Shown: positions 8,701 to 16,645, counted from the first letter of the stretch. The stretch is DNA of 42,922 nucleotides from JANLTP01 sp031363055 (GCA_031363055.1 JANLTP010000236.1:1-42922); one strand, 5' to 3'. The notes: a model not told the origin generated them from the sequence alone. Program-made: numbers and translations.

Positions 8701-9292
8701 GAACACCCAGGCGGTTGAAGGACGTGTCTTGGGTAGTCAGGCCAAGGGCCTGCCACTGACCCAGGCGGTCGCCGAAAACTTGTTCAAGCTTATGGCGTAT
8801 AAAGATGAGTATGAAGTCGCGCGTTTGTATGTCGATCCCGCGTTCCAGGAACGATTAGGCCAGCAGTTCGAGGGTGACATTCGTCTGAAATTTCACCTGG
8901 CTCCGCCGCTTTTGTCGAAGCGCAATGCGAAGGGCGAGTTGCAGAAGTCGGAATACGGTCCCTGGATCATGAGCGCGTTCAAGTTGCTGACCAGACTCAA
9001 GTGGCTGCGCGGCTCGGCGCTCGATCCGTTCGGGCGGACGGAAGAGCGGCGCGGCGAGCGAAGACTGATCGTTGACTATGAAGCGTGCGTCACTCGCCTG
9101 CTGACCCAGATGACTTCGCACAATCATGCGCTCGCGGTTGAGATTGCCGGCCTGCCCGCCAAGATTCGCGGTTTCGGACATGTCAAGGAACGCAATCTGG
9201 TGGTTGTAAAGAAATCCGAACAGGAATTGCTCGCCCGCTGGGCTGCCATGCCGGTGTACGGTGAAGAACCGGAAGCGGAACCAGTGTCCTGA
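5732..9292 (+). CDS. Indolepyruvate ferredoxin oxidoreductase, fused alpha-gamma type
   Basis: This 1186-residue single-chain 2-oxoacid:acceptor oxidoreductase is expected to convert aryl pyruvates (indolepyruvate, phenylpyruvate) to aryl acetyl-CoA with thiamine diphosphate and Fe-S clusters. Visible modules in order are:
- an N-terminal pyrimidine-binding domain (YISGYRGSPVGAYD, about 56-69);
- a cysteine pair CSGC at 453-456;
- a thiamine-diphosphate region with GDGTYFHSG (about 520);
- a 4Fe-4S motif CEGCGDC at 654-660, followed by further cysteines to about 700;
- a gamma-subunit nucleotide-like fold starting GIGGTGVVTIG at 744;
- a long C-terminal domain of the type found in these fusions.
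The length is normal for the fused family. ATG 5732 has GGGAG about 10 bp upstream. Confidence 0.9.
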   Translation: MNTPVDQALRAVALADKYRADSGTVYMTGTQALVRLPMLQHVRDQAAGLNTAGYISGYRGSPVGAYDQMLARAQTDLDAHHIKFTPGTNEDLAATAIWGTQQLNCFPGARYDGVFGIWYGKGPGVDRSGDVLRHANQAGSSKHGGVLALAGDDHGAKSSTMAAQTDFMFVTVSMPVLAPASLQDYLDLGIHGFALSRFSGLWTGFKAVTDTIETAGIIDVSPDRVKVILPTDIELPPGGLNLRWPEETFLKLEERLTRYKIPAALAYARANRLNRNVYGRNNSEPARLGIVSTGKTFLDLMQALADLGIDDASARRLGIRVFKVDMVWPLEPETAIEFARGCEQILVVEEKRSLIESQLKEILYGARDRPQILGKRDEQNQPLLPEYGELSPAMLARLLAQRILALCDRHDNDAGSRDASALERIKQRIAALDDKDTRPKKMFESIERIPYFCSGCPHNSSTKVPEGSRALAGIGCHYMAQWMDRSTATFTHMGGEGMTWVGQAPFSDTKHVFQNLGDGTYFHSGSLAIRHALASKTRMTYKILFNDAVAMTGGQSHDGQLTPAAISRQVKAEGVQKVVVVTDEPQKYPSGYFDADVSVHHRSKLDDVQRELRDFDGLSVLIYDQTCAAEKRRRRKRGAFPDPEKRAFINESVCEGCGDCGVQSNCVSIEPVETEFGRKRIINQSSCNKDYSCVTGFCPSFVTVEGGKLRKGKSTTVAADAVNIGLPTVSPAEIVGSYALIVTGIGGTGVVTIGQILGMAAHLEGKVVTVLDMAGLAQKNGAVMSFVRFAHRPEDLHAPRIGVAAADAVIGGDLVVTAGRDTLAKYRFAHTRVVANVARTPTADFTRNTEWTFPLGAMEAAIVDSVGEGNAWFVDASRLATSLMGDSIAGNLFLLGFALQRGMLPVSAAAIERAIELNEVAIELNKSAFLWGRRAAVDLPRVEAMAAPVKSVQVIRPLSESLEETIARRVDELTHYQNRAYGEHFLNFIQNTQAVEGRVLGSQAKGLPLTQAVAENLFKLMAYKDEYEVARLYVDPAFQERLGQQFEGDIRLKFHLAPPLLSKRNAKGELQKSEYGPWIMSAFKLLTRLKWLRGSALDPFGRTEERRGERRLIVDYEACVTRLLTQMTSHNHALAVEIAGLPAKIRGFGHVKERNLVVVKKSEQELLARWAAMPVYGEEPEAEPVS

Positions 9293-9305
9293 CGCATCTT
9301 GCCAA

Positions 9306-9356
9306 AAAGTGCCGCAGTTCGTCACTTCGAGGTGACAATTTTTAATGTCGCACTTT
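9306..9356 (+). terminator. Nested hairpin, likely terminator of the IOR gene
   Basis: An inner stem GTCAC (9321-9325) with GTGAC (9332-9336) is followed by AATTTTT. An outer pair AAAGTGC (9306-9312) with GCACTTT (9350-9356) encloses it. It sits 13-64 bp after the IOR stop. The inner stem is short, so termination strength is uncertain. Confidence 0.5.
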
Positions 9357-9420
9357 AACAACGAGTGCTTAGGCCCATGATTTTAAAGCGTGTTCTGGTG
9401 GCTGCTGGTCAGGCGATCAA

Positions 9421-9453
9421 GAAAAGAAAAAGCCCGGTTCGAGGAACCGGGCT
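9421..9453 (-). terminator. Intrinsic terminator of the phasin gene
   Basis: A perfect 10-bp stem AGCCCGGTTC (9431-9440) pairs with GAACCGGGCT (9444-9453) around a GAG loop. Read on the minus strand it is followed by TTTTCTTTTC (9430-9421), a good U-tract. It lies about 64 bp beyond the phasin stop codon. Confidence 0.88.
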
Positions 9454-9516
9454 TAAGCACTACGCTGGGAGAAGGGAGGGATCAGCGTAGCGCTAGAGGA
9501 GACTTTCCGACAATAA

Positions 9517-10050
9517 TCAGGCTGCTTTACGTACTTTCGGTACCGATTTCGTGACCGATGCGAAATTCGCTTCCGTCATTTCAACCGCTTGCTTGGTCGC
9601 TTTGGTGACTTGGTCGTAGGCCGTGTTGGCTGTCGACACTGCCGATTTAACGAAAGTTACAAAACCTTCGGAGCCGGCGGGTGCATTTTTAGTCATCGAG
9701 TCGATTGCTGAATTCAGTTGTTTGCTGCTTTCTGCGAACTGCTTTTCTACCATTGAAGCAAACTCCGTGCCTATGCCGCTGGTGATCTCGTAAACGTGCT
9801 TGGCGTAGGCGTTGGCCTTGTCAGCAGCCGGTTGCGCATTGGCAACGGCGAGGTCGGCAAACGCTTTGGCGTCCTTGGTGCCCATCAGTGCCTTGATCTG
9901 ATCGGTCGATTCAGTGACTGAACTCTTGGCGGCTTGAATGTTCAATTCCGCAAGCTTCTCGAAGCCCTGGATCGATTTCAGCGCGAGGCTCTGGAATGCT
10001 TCAAAGGCGGTTTTGTTGATCTGGGCGAATTGTTCGATGTTCTGGTTCAT
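9517..10050 (-). CDS. Phasin family protein (PHA granule-associated)
   Basis: This 177-residue helical protein is rich in Ala, Lys, Glu and Gln. It opens with NQNIEQFAQINKTAFEAFQSL and continues as amphipathic helices, the pattern of the PhaP family that coats polyhydroxyalkanoate granules. No signal peptide or membrane segment is present. The C-terminus ends in a basic PKVRKAA tail. AAGG lies 7-8 bp before the ATG. The gene is monocistronic, with its own strong promoter (10197-10224) and terminator (9421-9453), as expected for an abundant granule protein. No PHA synthase, thiolase or reductase gene is near. Confidence 0.9.
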   Translation of the reverse strand: MNQNIEQFAQINKTAFEAFQSLALKSIQGFEKLAELNIQAAKSSVTESTDQIKALMGTKDAKAFADLAVANAQPAADKANAYAKHVYEITSGIGTEFASMVEKQFAESSKQLNSAIDSMTKNAPAGSEGFVTFVKSAVSTANTAYDQVTKATKQAVEMTEANFASVTKSVPKVRKAA

Positions 10051-10196
10051 GGTTTTTACCTTGCTGATGGAGGTTGATTAAGGACAACGATGGCTTCTGA
10101 TAGTTTGCGACGCCAACCATTTGGTGGCTAAGTGCACCAAACTCAGGGTCCAAAAAATGGGGTCTAACTGAATATTGTGCAGCGCAACAAGAATGA

Positions 10197-10224
10197 ATTC
10201 TAATGATTCTCGAAGTGATGTCAA
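10197..10224 (-). promoter_or_regulatory. Sigma70-type promoter of the phasin gene
   Basis: On the minus strand TTGACA (10224-10219), a 16-bp spacer and TAGAAT (10202-10197) make a near-consensus promoter. Transcription would start near 10190 and give a leader of about 140 nt before the phasin ATG at 10050, long enough for post-transcriptional control. Confidence 0.7.
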
Positions 10225-10613
10225 GCGTTTTTTGTTGCGTCGCCGCATTTTCTCCCTCCTGCCAGCGTAACCTCTATAAGTCATTGAAAAATATAAGGTT
10301 ACAGAAATAGAGTGAGATCTCTAAGTCAGACCCCGGGCCGTTTGAACCGCTCACTATGGTTGAACCACCACAACGCAGTGCGCTGGCGCAACGTGCTGAC
10401 GCAAAAATGCCATAACTGCCGTGTCGAGTCTTTGCAACACTGACGCAAGAATATCTAAACTGACTCGATTGGGCTATTTTCGCAGCTAGAATGTGAATCA
10501 TGAGTCCGCGCTAAGACATTAAAAAATATAGATTTATTTTTTCCTCCCCCGGAATATGACCAGTCGGCACGGTTATTGCGACCGGATTCCCCTGTTGCTC
10601 AGGAATACTTATT
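10225..10613. other. Gene-free stretch between the phasin promoter and pbpG
   Basis: No convincing coding sequence was found. Visible structure: an inverted repeat TAACCTCTATA (10268-10278) / TATAAGGTTA (10292-10301) with one bulged base, two TGACGCAA copies about 40 bp apart (near 10407 and 10441), and an A/T-rich block at about 10520-10545. A TAGAAT hexamer at 10487-10492 could serve pbpG, but no matching -35 box is obvious. Confidence 0.5.
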
Positions 10614-11738
10614 GTGAAATTTCGTCTCCCGATATGGTTTTTACTGTCCTTGGTCTGTCTAGGGTTCGTGTTGATCCACGAACCCGTTTTGGCTAAACCC
10701 AAGAACAGCGCCAAGACCTACAAGTTGTCGAAGAGCTCGCTTGCCAAGTCGGCAAAGATCCAGCGAAAACTGTCGGCGCGAATCGATTCTGGTCTGAATG
10801 AAGCCCCCCGTACGAGTTCGCGTACGGCCAAGTACCGGTTGGTTAAGCGCGGCGGTAAAGTGATTCGTCTGGCCCGGGTCAATCGCGTGATCGTGCCCGC
10901 CAAGCTGTCGTTGGGCAAGGTGATTGGTCTTCACTCGGTGGATGATCCGCTTGATCTGCGCTCCGGCGTGGCGGTGGTGGTTGATGGACGTAGTAACGAG
11001 GTTCTGTTTGCCAAGAATCCCGCTGCGGTTTTACCGATTGCCTCGATCACCAAGCTGATGACCGCCATGGTGACTCTGGATGAGGGTCAAAGCCTTTCGG
11101 AAATACTTGAAATTTCGTCGGACGATCTGAATCCCGAGCGTTACAGCCGCTCGCGGTTGGCGCCGGGATCTCGATTGACACGCGCGGAGATGATGCAATT
11201 GGCATTGATGGCCTCCGAGAATCGCGCCGCCTACGCCTTGGCACGGAACTTCCCCGGCGGATTGCAGTCGTTTCTGGAGGCCATGAATAGCCGGGCCAAA
11301 TCATTAGGCATGCGCGATACCCGCTTCCTGGACCCGACGGGCTTATCCAGTGGCAACGTCTCGAGCGGACAAGATCTCGTCAAGTTGGTTCAAGCTGCGG
11401 CGGCCTACCCGATTGTGCGGCAATACTCGACCGCCAGTGAGTTAGCCGTCGATACCGGCACCCGGGCGCTAAATTTTCGCAATACCAATCGACTGATCGA
11501 TTCTTCCGAATGGCAGATCGCGTTGTCCAAGACCGGCTATATCTCCGAGGCCGGTAATTGTCTGGTCATGCAGACTCGTATCGAAGGCCGGCCGCTGATC
11601 ATGGTGCTGCTCGATGCCGATGGACGCCGTGCGCGCTACGGCGACGCTGAACGCCTGCGCAATTGGCTTGAGACTGCGCCGATCAAAGCGCGTAACCCGG
11701 TTCAGCCGGTTGTGCCGATTCAGGCGCGCACGCTTTAA
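10614..11738 (+). CDS. pbpG: D-alanyl-D-alanine endopeptidase (penicillin-binding protein 7 type)
   Basis: This 374-residue serine DD-peptidase of the S11 family has a signal peptide ending near VLA-KPK (residue 27), then a basic linker of about 85 residues. All three penicillin-binding motifs are present: SITK (Ser144-Lys147), SEN (201-203) and KTG (306-308). PBP7-type enzymes cut D-Ala-meso-DAP cross-links in periplasmic peptidoglycan. The start is GTG at 10614 with AGGA about 10 bp upstream. The long Lys/Arg/Ser linker makes it longer than E. coli PBP7 (about 310). It converges on iclR, with only 2 bp between the stop codons. Confidence 0.88.
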   Translation: MKFRLPIWFLLSLVCLGFVLIHEPVLAKPKNSAKTYKLSKSSLAKSAKIQRKLSARIDSGLNEAPRTSSRTAKYRLVKRGGKVIRLARVNRVIVPAKLSLGKVIGLHSVDDPLDLRSGVAVVVDGRSNEVLFAKNPAAVLPIASITKLMTAMVTLDEGQSLSEILEISSDDLNPERYSRSRLAPGSRLTRAEMMQLALMASENRAAYALARNFPGGLQSFLEAMNSRAKSLGMRDTRFLDPTGLSSGNVSSGQDLVKLVQAAAAYPIVRQYSTASELAVDTGTRALNFRNTNRLIDSSEWQIALSKTGYISEAGNCLVMQTRIEGRPLIMVLLDADGRRARYGDAERLRNWLETAPIKARNPVQPVVPIQARTL

Positions 11739-11740
11739 CC

Positions 11741-12574
11741 TCAGGCGATGCGTGTCGATCCGGTCGCGGGCGTATCGTCGGCGTCATGCCCCAAGGCACT
11801 TGAAATTTGAGCAGCCGTGCGACACAACTGATCAATCCAGTCATCCTGCACAAAGTCGGCGGGTGCCGAAATCGATAAGCCCGCAATCAACTTGCCGACA
11901 TCATCGCGAATTCCGGCCGCGATACAACGAACGCCCAGCTCAAGCTCTTCATTGTCACGCGCATAACCGCGAGCACGCACCAGCGCCAGCTCGCGCTCGA
12001 GGCGCGCCAGCTCCGTGATGCTATTTCGCGTATGGCCTGATAAGCCGGTTCGTGCGGCATAAGCGCGGACGATCTTGACATCATCAGCAGCCAAAAACAA
12101 TTTGCCGACCGAGGTCAGATGCAGAGGCGCACGACCGCCAACAGCGCGCACGACTTGCATGCCTGAGCGCTCCGATACCGCACGCTCGATGTAGACAATT
12201 TCATCGCCCTGGCGAATTGAAAGGTTGACTGGTTGGGCGGTTGCCTTGTGAAGATCGCGCATCGGTCCCATCGCGGCGTCACGCACATTGAGCCTGGCCT
12301 TGACGAGATTGCCCAGTTCCAACAAGCGCATACCCAATTGGTACGAACCCGGTTCAGCGCGATCAACAAAGCGCGCGGTCACCAGATCATTGAGGATCCG
12401 ATGCGCGGTCGACGGGTGCAGCCGGGTCTGCTGCGACAGGGCCTTCAAGCTGACCGGGTCCGGATGATTGGCCAGCTCATCCAATAACGACACCAAACGC
12501 TCGATGACCTGAATAGCGGTCTTGCCGTCGCTGCTGACTGTCTTGGGTCTGGTCATATCGGTACTATATATCAC
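11741..12574 (-). CDS. IclR family transcriptional regulator
   Basis: The product has an N-terminal winged helix (about residues 20-80, with LKALSQQTRLHPSTAHRILNDLV as the recognition region). A C-terminal effector-binding domain follows (GKLFLAADD, ELELGVRCIAAGIRD, GLSISAP). The GTG at 12574 has GGAAA about 10 bp upstream and gives 277 residues. An ATG at 12556 would give 271 and cannot be excluded. The gene follows dgoK in the same direction with a 63-bp gap, so it probably regulates sugar-acid use. A 7-bp inverted repeat overlapping its start (12554-12580) is a candidate self-operator. Confidence 0.87.
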   Translation of the reverse strand: MIYSTDMTRPKTVSSDGKTAIQVIERLVSLLDELANHPDPVSLKALSQQTRLHPSTAHRILNDLVTARFVDRAEPGSYQLGMRLLELGNLVKARLNVRDAAMGPMRDLHKATAQPVNLSIRQGDEIVYIERAVSERSGMQVVRAVGGRAPLHLTSVGKLFLAADDVKIVRAYAARTGLSGHTRNSITELARLERELALVRARGYARDNEELELGVRCIAAGIRDDVGKLIAGLSISAPADFVQDDWIDQLCRTAAQISSALGHDADDTPATGSTRIA

Positions 12575-12580
12575 GATATG
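12554..12580. promoter_or_regulatory. Candidate IclR operator
   Basis: CATATCG (12554-12560) and CGATATG (12574-12580) are perfect inverted arms with a 13-bp AT-rich spacer, giving a 20-bp centre-to-centre distance (about two helical turns). An inner ATATC-GT-GATAT palindrome overlaps the right arm. The element covers both possible starts of iclR, which suits autorepression. Binding is inferred. Confidence 0.5.
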
Positions 12581-12637
12581 AAATTTCCCGTTGAATCAAT
12601 TCAGCTTCCGTTCTTGGTCATCAGTGGTAGTTTATGT

Positions 12638-13606
12638 TCACTGTGTTCCAAACAGACCCGCCTGCCGGGCAAGATAGAACAGCCCTTGAGCCGCCGAATC
12701 ACTTGTGCCCTGAAGGCTGCGCAGGCCAAATAACTCGAGCGCACATTGATACCGCTGCACGAGGGCCTCGGTACCAACCAACGTGATGGGTTGGGTCGAT
12801 GTGAACGAATCCAGCGCGGCGATCAACTCACTACCGATCAATAATCCTGACAGGTAAGAGGGTAGGGCAGCCGGCAATCGTTGCCCAAGCAGGCCCTGTG
12901 CGCGGACCGAGAACAAGTGAGCGATCAGGGCATTGGGCGATTCACGAATGCAGGCAACACCGGCTGCGAACGCGTCGTTATCGAAGTCCGTCGAGTTGGC
13001 TGGAAACAAGCGGCCAACCAGCGTATGGCCGGCGACTGCCGAGTACAGTTCACCGGTCAGAAAACTGCGGAAATCCAACACTTGGTCAGCGACGGCGCGA
13101 ACCCATTTGCTGTGTGAGCCGGGCAACACGTAAACACGTTCACTACGGATAAGATCGTTTGAGTCGGCTGCGTGACATAGACCCAAAATCTGTGTTTCCT
13201 CGCCGCGCATGACGTCGAAATCGGCTGCGGAGCCGATTTTCATAAAGCCGGTTTTCTTTAATCCGGGAACAATCGCGAAGCGACGCCCCGCCAGCTCATC
13301 AATACGAGTGATGGCCCGCGACAGGCTGTTCAGATCGGCTGGGCATTCGGCGTAGCCAGCCTCGCGCCAGCCCTGCTGGCTGCCGACCATGCCACAGGCA
13401 ATGACGGGTATTGCAGGTTCAGCGCTAAGCCAGGCGGCGCAGCAGGTCTCGAAGACCGCGCGAAACTGCTGATCCGGAACGCTTTGAATACCGTTATCCG
13501 ACGCTTCGCGGGCAACGATATCGCCGGCCTGGTTGAACAGGTAAGCGCGCAATGCGCTCGTCCCCCAATCAAGACCTATCAATGCGGGTTGATCCGTACT
13601 TTGCAC
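12638..13606 (-). CDS. dgoK: 2-dehydro-3-deoxygalactonokinase
   Basis: The 322-residue protein matches DgoK, which phosphorylates 2-keto-3-deoxygalactonate in the De Ley-Doudoroff galactonate route. Family signs are the N-terminal ATP-binding LIGLDWGTSALRAYLF, MVGSQQGWREAGY, DVMRGEETQILG and VLPGSHSKWV. Length is typical. The usual partners, KDPGal aldolase (dgoA) and galactonate dehydratase, are not adjacent; only an IclR regulator follows. Its start lies 47 bp from the divergent oxyR start, so the two promoters must overlap. Confidence 0.87.
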   Translation of the reverse strand: MQSTDQPALIGLDWGTSALRAYLFNQAGDIVAREASDNGIQSVPDQQFRAVFETCCAAWLSAEPAIPVIACGMVGSQQGWREAGYAECPADLNSLSRAITRIDELAGRRFAIVPGLKKTGFMKIGSAADFDVMRGEETQILGLCHAADSNDLIRSERVYVLPGSHSKWVRAVADQVLDFRSFLTGELYSAVAGHTLVGRLFPANSTDFDNDAFAAGVACIRESPNALIAHLFSVRAQGLLGQRLPAALPSYLSGLLIGSELIAALDSFTSTQPITLVGTEALVQRYQCALELFGLRSLQGTSDSAAQGLFYLARQAGLFGTQ

Positions 13607-13653
13607 GCTTGAATACTCGGCACTGACCCAGAATTGTTAAACTGATCGATCGT

Positions 13654-14598
13654 ATGACTCTAACCGAATTAAAATACATTGTCGCGGTGGCTCGGGAACG
13701 CCACTTTGGTCACGCTGCCGAGGCCTGTTTTGTGAGTCAGCCGACGCTGTCGGTTGCCATCAAGAAACTTGAGGAAGAGCTGGGCGTGCAATTGTTCGAG
13801 CGCGGATCCATCGAGGTTTCGATGACCCCGATCGGCCAGCAAGTGGTCGAACAGGCGCAGCGGGTGCTCGAGCAGAGTAACGCCATCAAGGAAATTGCCA
13901 AGCAGGGCAAGGATCCGCTGGCGGGTCCGCTGCGGCTCGGCATTATCTACACGATCGGCCCGTATTTGTTGCCCTGGCTGGTTCGTCGCATGATTGCCGA
14001 CGTGCCGCATATGCCGCTCATGTTGCAGGAGAACTTCACCGTCAAATTGCTCGAGATGTTGCGCCAAGGCGAGATTGATGTAGCCATCTTGGCCGATCCG
14101 TTTGATGACCATGGTCTGGTCTGTCAGGCGCTTTATGAAGAGCCCTTCAAGGTGGCGCTGCCGTCGCTGCACAAGTGGGTCGGCCGCGCGAATATCAGCT
14201 CGGAAGAACTGAAAAACGAAACCATGCTGCTGCTCGGTAACGGTCACTGTTTTCGGGACAATGTGCTTGAGGTGTGCCCGGAGCTGTCGCGATTTGCCCA
14301 GCACACCGCAGGTATTCAAAAGACGTTTGAAGGCTCGTCGCTGGAGACTATTCGTCACATGGTCGCTTCGGGTATCGGAGTCACCGTGTTACCGATTCTG
14401 GCTTGCGCCGATACCGGCCCCGAGAATTTGCTGCGTTATGTTCCGTTTGCAGAGCCAATCCCGTTCCGACGCGTATCTCTGGTTTGGCGCAAGAGTTTTC
14501 CGCGCGCCGGTGCGCTCGAGGCTGTTCGTCAGGCTGTGCTTCACTCGGAGTTACCCGGTGTTCGTAAACTGCCCAAGGCGATTCCGTTGTCGAACTGA
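13654..14598 (+). CDS. oxyR: LysR-type hydrogen peroxide sensor OxyR
   Basis: This 314-residue LysR protein has an N-terminal helix-turn-helix (residues 1-60: LKYIVAVARERHFGHAAEAC and SQPTLSVAIKKLEEELG). The regulatory domain holds Cys199 (GNGHCFRD) and Cys208 (LEVCPE). The spacing and numbering equal those of E. coli OxyR Cys199/Cys208, the peroxide-sensing disulfide pair, which makes OxyR much more likely than another LysR. The ATG at 13654 lacks a clear ribosome site. cysM begins immediately after its stop, and dgoK is divergent. No catalase or ahpC gene is next to it. Confidence 0.88.
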   Translation: MTLTELKYIVAVARERHFGHAAEACFVSQPTLSVAIKKLEEELGVQLFERGSIEVSMTPIGQQVVEQAQRVLEQSNAIKEIAKQGKDPLAGPLRLGIIYTIGPYLLPWLVRRMIADVPHMPLMLQENFTVKLLEMLRQGEIDVAILADPFDDHGLVCQALYEEPFKVALPSLHKWVGRANISSEELKNETMLLLGNGHCFRDNVLEVCPELSRFAQHTAGIQKTFEGSSLETIRHMVASGIGVTVLPILACADTGPENLLRYVPFAEPIPFRRVSLVWRKSFPRAGALEAVRQAVLHSELPGVRKLPKAIPLSN

Positions 14599-15546
14599 TT
14601 GCGAGTGCTGACTGGTGTGACTATTCCGAACAATCCAAATTCTTTTGCGTATCCGACGATCGAACAGACCATCGGCAAGACGCCTTTGGTGCGCTTGCAG
14701 CGGATTGCCGGTTCGCGGAACCAGCAGCGCGGAAACGTCATTCTTGGGAAGCTGGAAGGCAATAATCCGGCTGGTTCAGTGAAGGACCGGCCAGCGTTAT
14801 CGATGATCGTTCGCGCCGAAGGGCGCGGCGAAATCGAGCCAGGCGACACCCTGATCGAGGCCACCTCGGGTAACACCGGCATTGCGCTGGCGATGGTGGC
14901 GGCAATCCGCGGATATCGAATGGTGTTGATCATGCCCGATAACCTCTCCATCGAGCGGCGTCAGGCCATGACGGCTTACGGTGCGCGACTCATTCTCGTG
15001 AGTCGCGAGCAAGGTATGGAGTATGCACGCGATCTGGCGCTCGCCATGCAGGCACGAGGCGAGGGGCGAGTACTCGATCAGTTTGCGAACGACGACAACT
15101 GGGCCGCCCATTATGAAAATACCGGCCCGGAACTCTGGGCAGATACTCACGGCACGATCACGCATTTTGTTTCCGCGATGGGTACCACTGGCACGATCAC
15201 CGGTGTTTCGCGCTACTTGAAGGAGCGTAATGCGGCGGTACGCATTATCGGTGCACAGCCGCAAGACGGATCTTCGATCGCGGGGATTCGGAAATGGCCG
15301 CAGCAATATCTGCCGCGCATCTATCAACACGCATTGGTTGATCAGATCGAGTATGTCTCGCAGACCGATGCCGAAGCCATGGCTCGCCGTCTGGCGGTGG
15401 AGGAAGGAATTTTTTGTGGCCCGTCGGCGGCCGGCGCTTGCTGGATTGCACTCAAGATCGCCGAGCAGGTAATCAATGGCGTCATCGTCTTCGTTGTCTG
15501 CGATCGCGGTGATCGCTATCTGTCGACCGGCATCTTCTCGGGCTGA
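14599..15546 (+). CDS. cysM: Cysteine synthase B (O-acetylserine sulfhydrylase)
   Basis: This PLP enzyme makes cysteine from O-acetylserine and sulfide or thiosulfate. Visible motifs are TIGKTPLVRLQR, the PLP-lysine region GSVKDRPALSM, the phosphate-binding SGNTG, GTTGTITG, and EGIFCGPSAAGAC with the C-terminal CDRGDRYLSTGIF that marks CysM rather than CysK. The frame opens right after the oxyR stop. Possible starts are TTG 14599, GTG 14605 and GTG 14617; none has a strong ribosome site, so the true N-terminus may be up to six residues shorter. It is cotranscribed with oxyR and ends 1 bp from the convergent mltB stop. Confidence 0.9.
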   Translation: MRVLTGVTIPNNPNSFAYPTIEQTIGKTPLVRLQRIAGSRNQQRGNVILGKLEGNNPAGSVKDRPALSMIVRAEGRGEIEPGDTLIEATSGNTGIALAMVAAIRGYRMVLIMPDNLSIERRQAMTAYGARLILVSREQGMEYARDLALAMQARGEGRVLDQFANDDNWAAHYENTGPELWADTHGTITHFVSAMGTTGTITGVSRYLKERNAAVRIIGAQPQDGSSIAGIRKWPQQYLPRIYQHALVDQIEYVSQTDAEAMARRLAVEEGIFCGPSAAGACWIALKIAEQVINGVIVFVVCDRGDRYLSTGIFSG

Positions 15547-15547
15547 A

Positions 15548-16645
15548 TCAAGGTTTGTCCAGGTTGGCACTGGTCAGGCGGGAAGCGCGTAACGCGCGTG
15601 ATAACTCGATGACCGCCATGGCATAAAAGCTCGACCGGTTGTAGCGCGTGATCACAAAGAAATTTTGCGCTCCCAGATAATAACTGGTCGTGTTATCGCC
15701 GTTCGGCAAGTCAATCAACGCCACCTTCATGTCGTCCGGTAGAGCCGGCTCAACTTGCACCCCGTAGTCGTCCAGCTCGTTTTTAATGAATTTGGGTTCT
15801 ATGCCGGCTTGAATCATCGGACTCAGGCGTTGCTCATCTGCAAACGTCAACTGAAAGTGTGTGGCCTGACCGCGCTGCCAACCATGCTCAGCCAGAAAGC
15901 GTGCGACGCTGCCGATGGCATCGGCTCGGCTGCCGCGCAGATCGATGCGGCCGTCACCGTCAAAATCGACCGCGAAGCGGCGAATGCTGCCGGGCATGAA
16001 CTGCGGCAAGCCGATGGCCCCGGCAAACGAACCACGGACAGAAAATACGTCGATGGCGTTCTCGCGGGTAAACAGCAGAAACTGCTCGAGTTCACTTTTG
16101 AAGAAGGCGGCACGACGCGGATAATCAAATCCCAAAACGGTTAACGAATCAATCACCCGGTAGTCTCCGGTGATTCGACCATAGATGGTTTCAACGCCAA
16201 TAATGGCCACGATAATTTCTTCGGGCACACCGTATAGCTCGGAAGCCTTGCGAATGCTGGCCTCGTTTTCCTTCCAGAAGCGTGCGCCCTCGCGTTGTCG
16301 CAGCGGATCCAGAAAGCGTTCGCGATAGACACTCCAGGAACGCTTGAAGCCGACCGGTGCAGGCTGCATGTATTTGATGACCGAGCTGTCATGCCGGACG
16401 CGCGCGAACATCTGCAAAAGTTCATTCGGCTCGAACTGGTGATTCTCGGCCATCTCGCGCACAAATTCGCGAACCTCGTCGCGAGTCGAGTAGTCGATCT
16501 GTTCGACCTCAGGCTTGGGCTTGGATTGATTGCGCGCCGGGCGAGCCTCGGCTGGCGATACTGCGCCCAAAAGTCCCGCTGCCATCAGCGAAAACGCCAA
16601 GGTCAGGGTTGCAAGACGAATGATGGAGTTGGGCATCGAAATCAT
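15548..16645 (-). CDS. mltB: Lytic murein transglycosylase B
   Basis: This 365-residue periplasmic lytic transglycosylase of the MltB family cleaves the MurNAc-GlcNAc bond of peptidoglycan to give 1,6-anhydro ends. The catalytic Glu is Glu152 in IIGVETIYGRITG. Further family motifs are GAIGLPQFMPGS and the EF-like DFDGDGRIDL. The N-terminus is a signal peptide ending near AEA-RPA (residue 35). No lipobox cysteine is seen, so it is probably soluble. The ATG at 16645 overlaps the tgpA stop (ATGA). It is last in the moxR-DUF58-tgpA-mltB run. Confidence 0.88.
   Translation of the reverse strand: MISMPNSIIRLATLTLAFSLMAAGLLGAVSPAEARPARNQSKPKPEVEQIDYSTRDEVREFVREMAENHQFEPNELLQMFARVRHDSSVIKYMQPAPVGFKRSWSVYRERFLDPLRQREGARFWKENEASIRKASELYGVPEEIIVAIIGVETIYGRITGDYRVIDSLTVLGFDYPRRAAFFKSELEQFLLFTRENAIDVFSVRGSFAGAIGLPQFMPGSIRRFAVDFDGDGRIDLRGSRADAIGSVARFLAEHGWQRGQATHFQLTFADEQRLSPMIQAGIEPKFIKNELDDYGVQVEPALPDDMKVALIDLPNGDNTTSYYLGAQNFFVITRYNRSSFYAMAVIELSRALRASRLTSANLDKP

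Noticed and set aside
9431..9453. GGTTCGA-containing stem resembling a tRNA T-arm
   Set aside because: No acceptor, D or anticodon arms surround it; stem plus U-tract on the minus strand fit the phasin terminator.
10078..10501. Small minus-strand frames in the phasin-pbpG gap
   Set aside because: Short, no recognisable motif, no ribosome site, and one overlaps the phasin promoter and leader.
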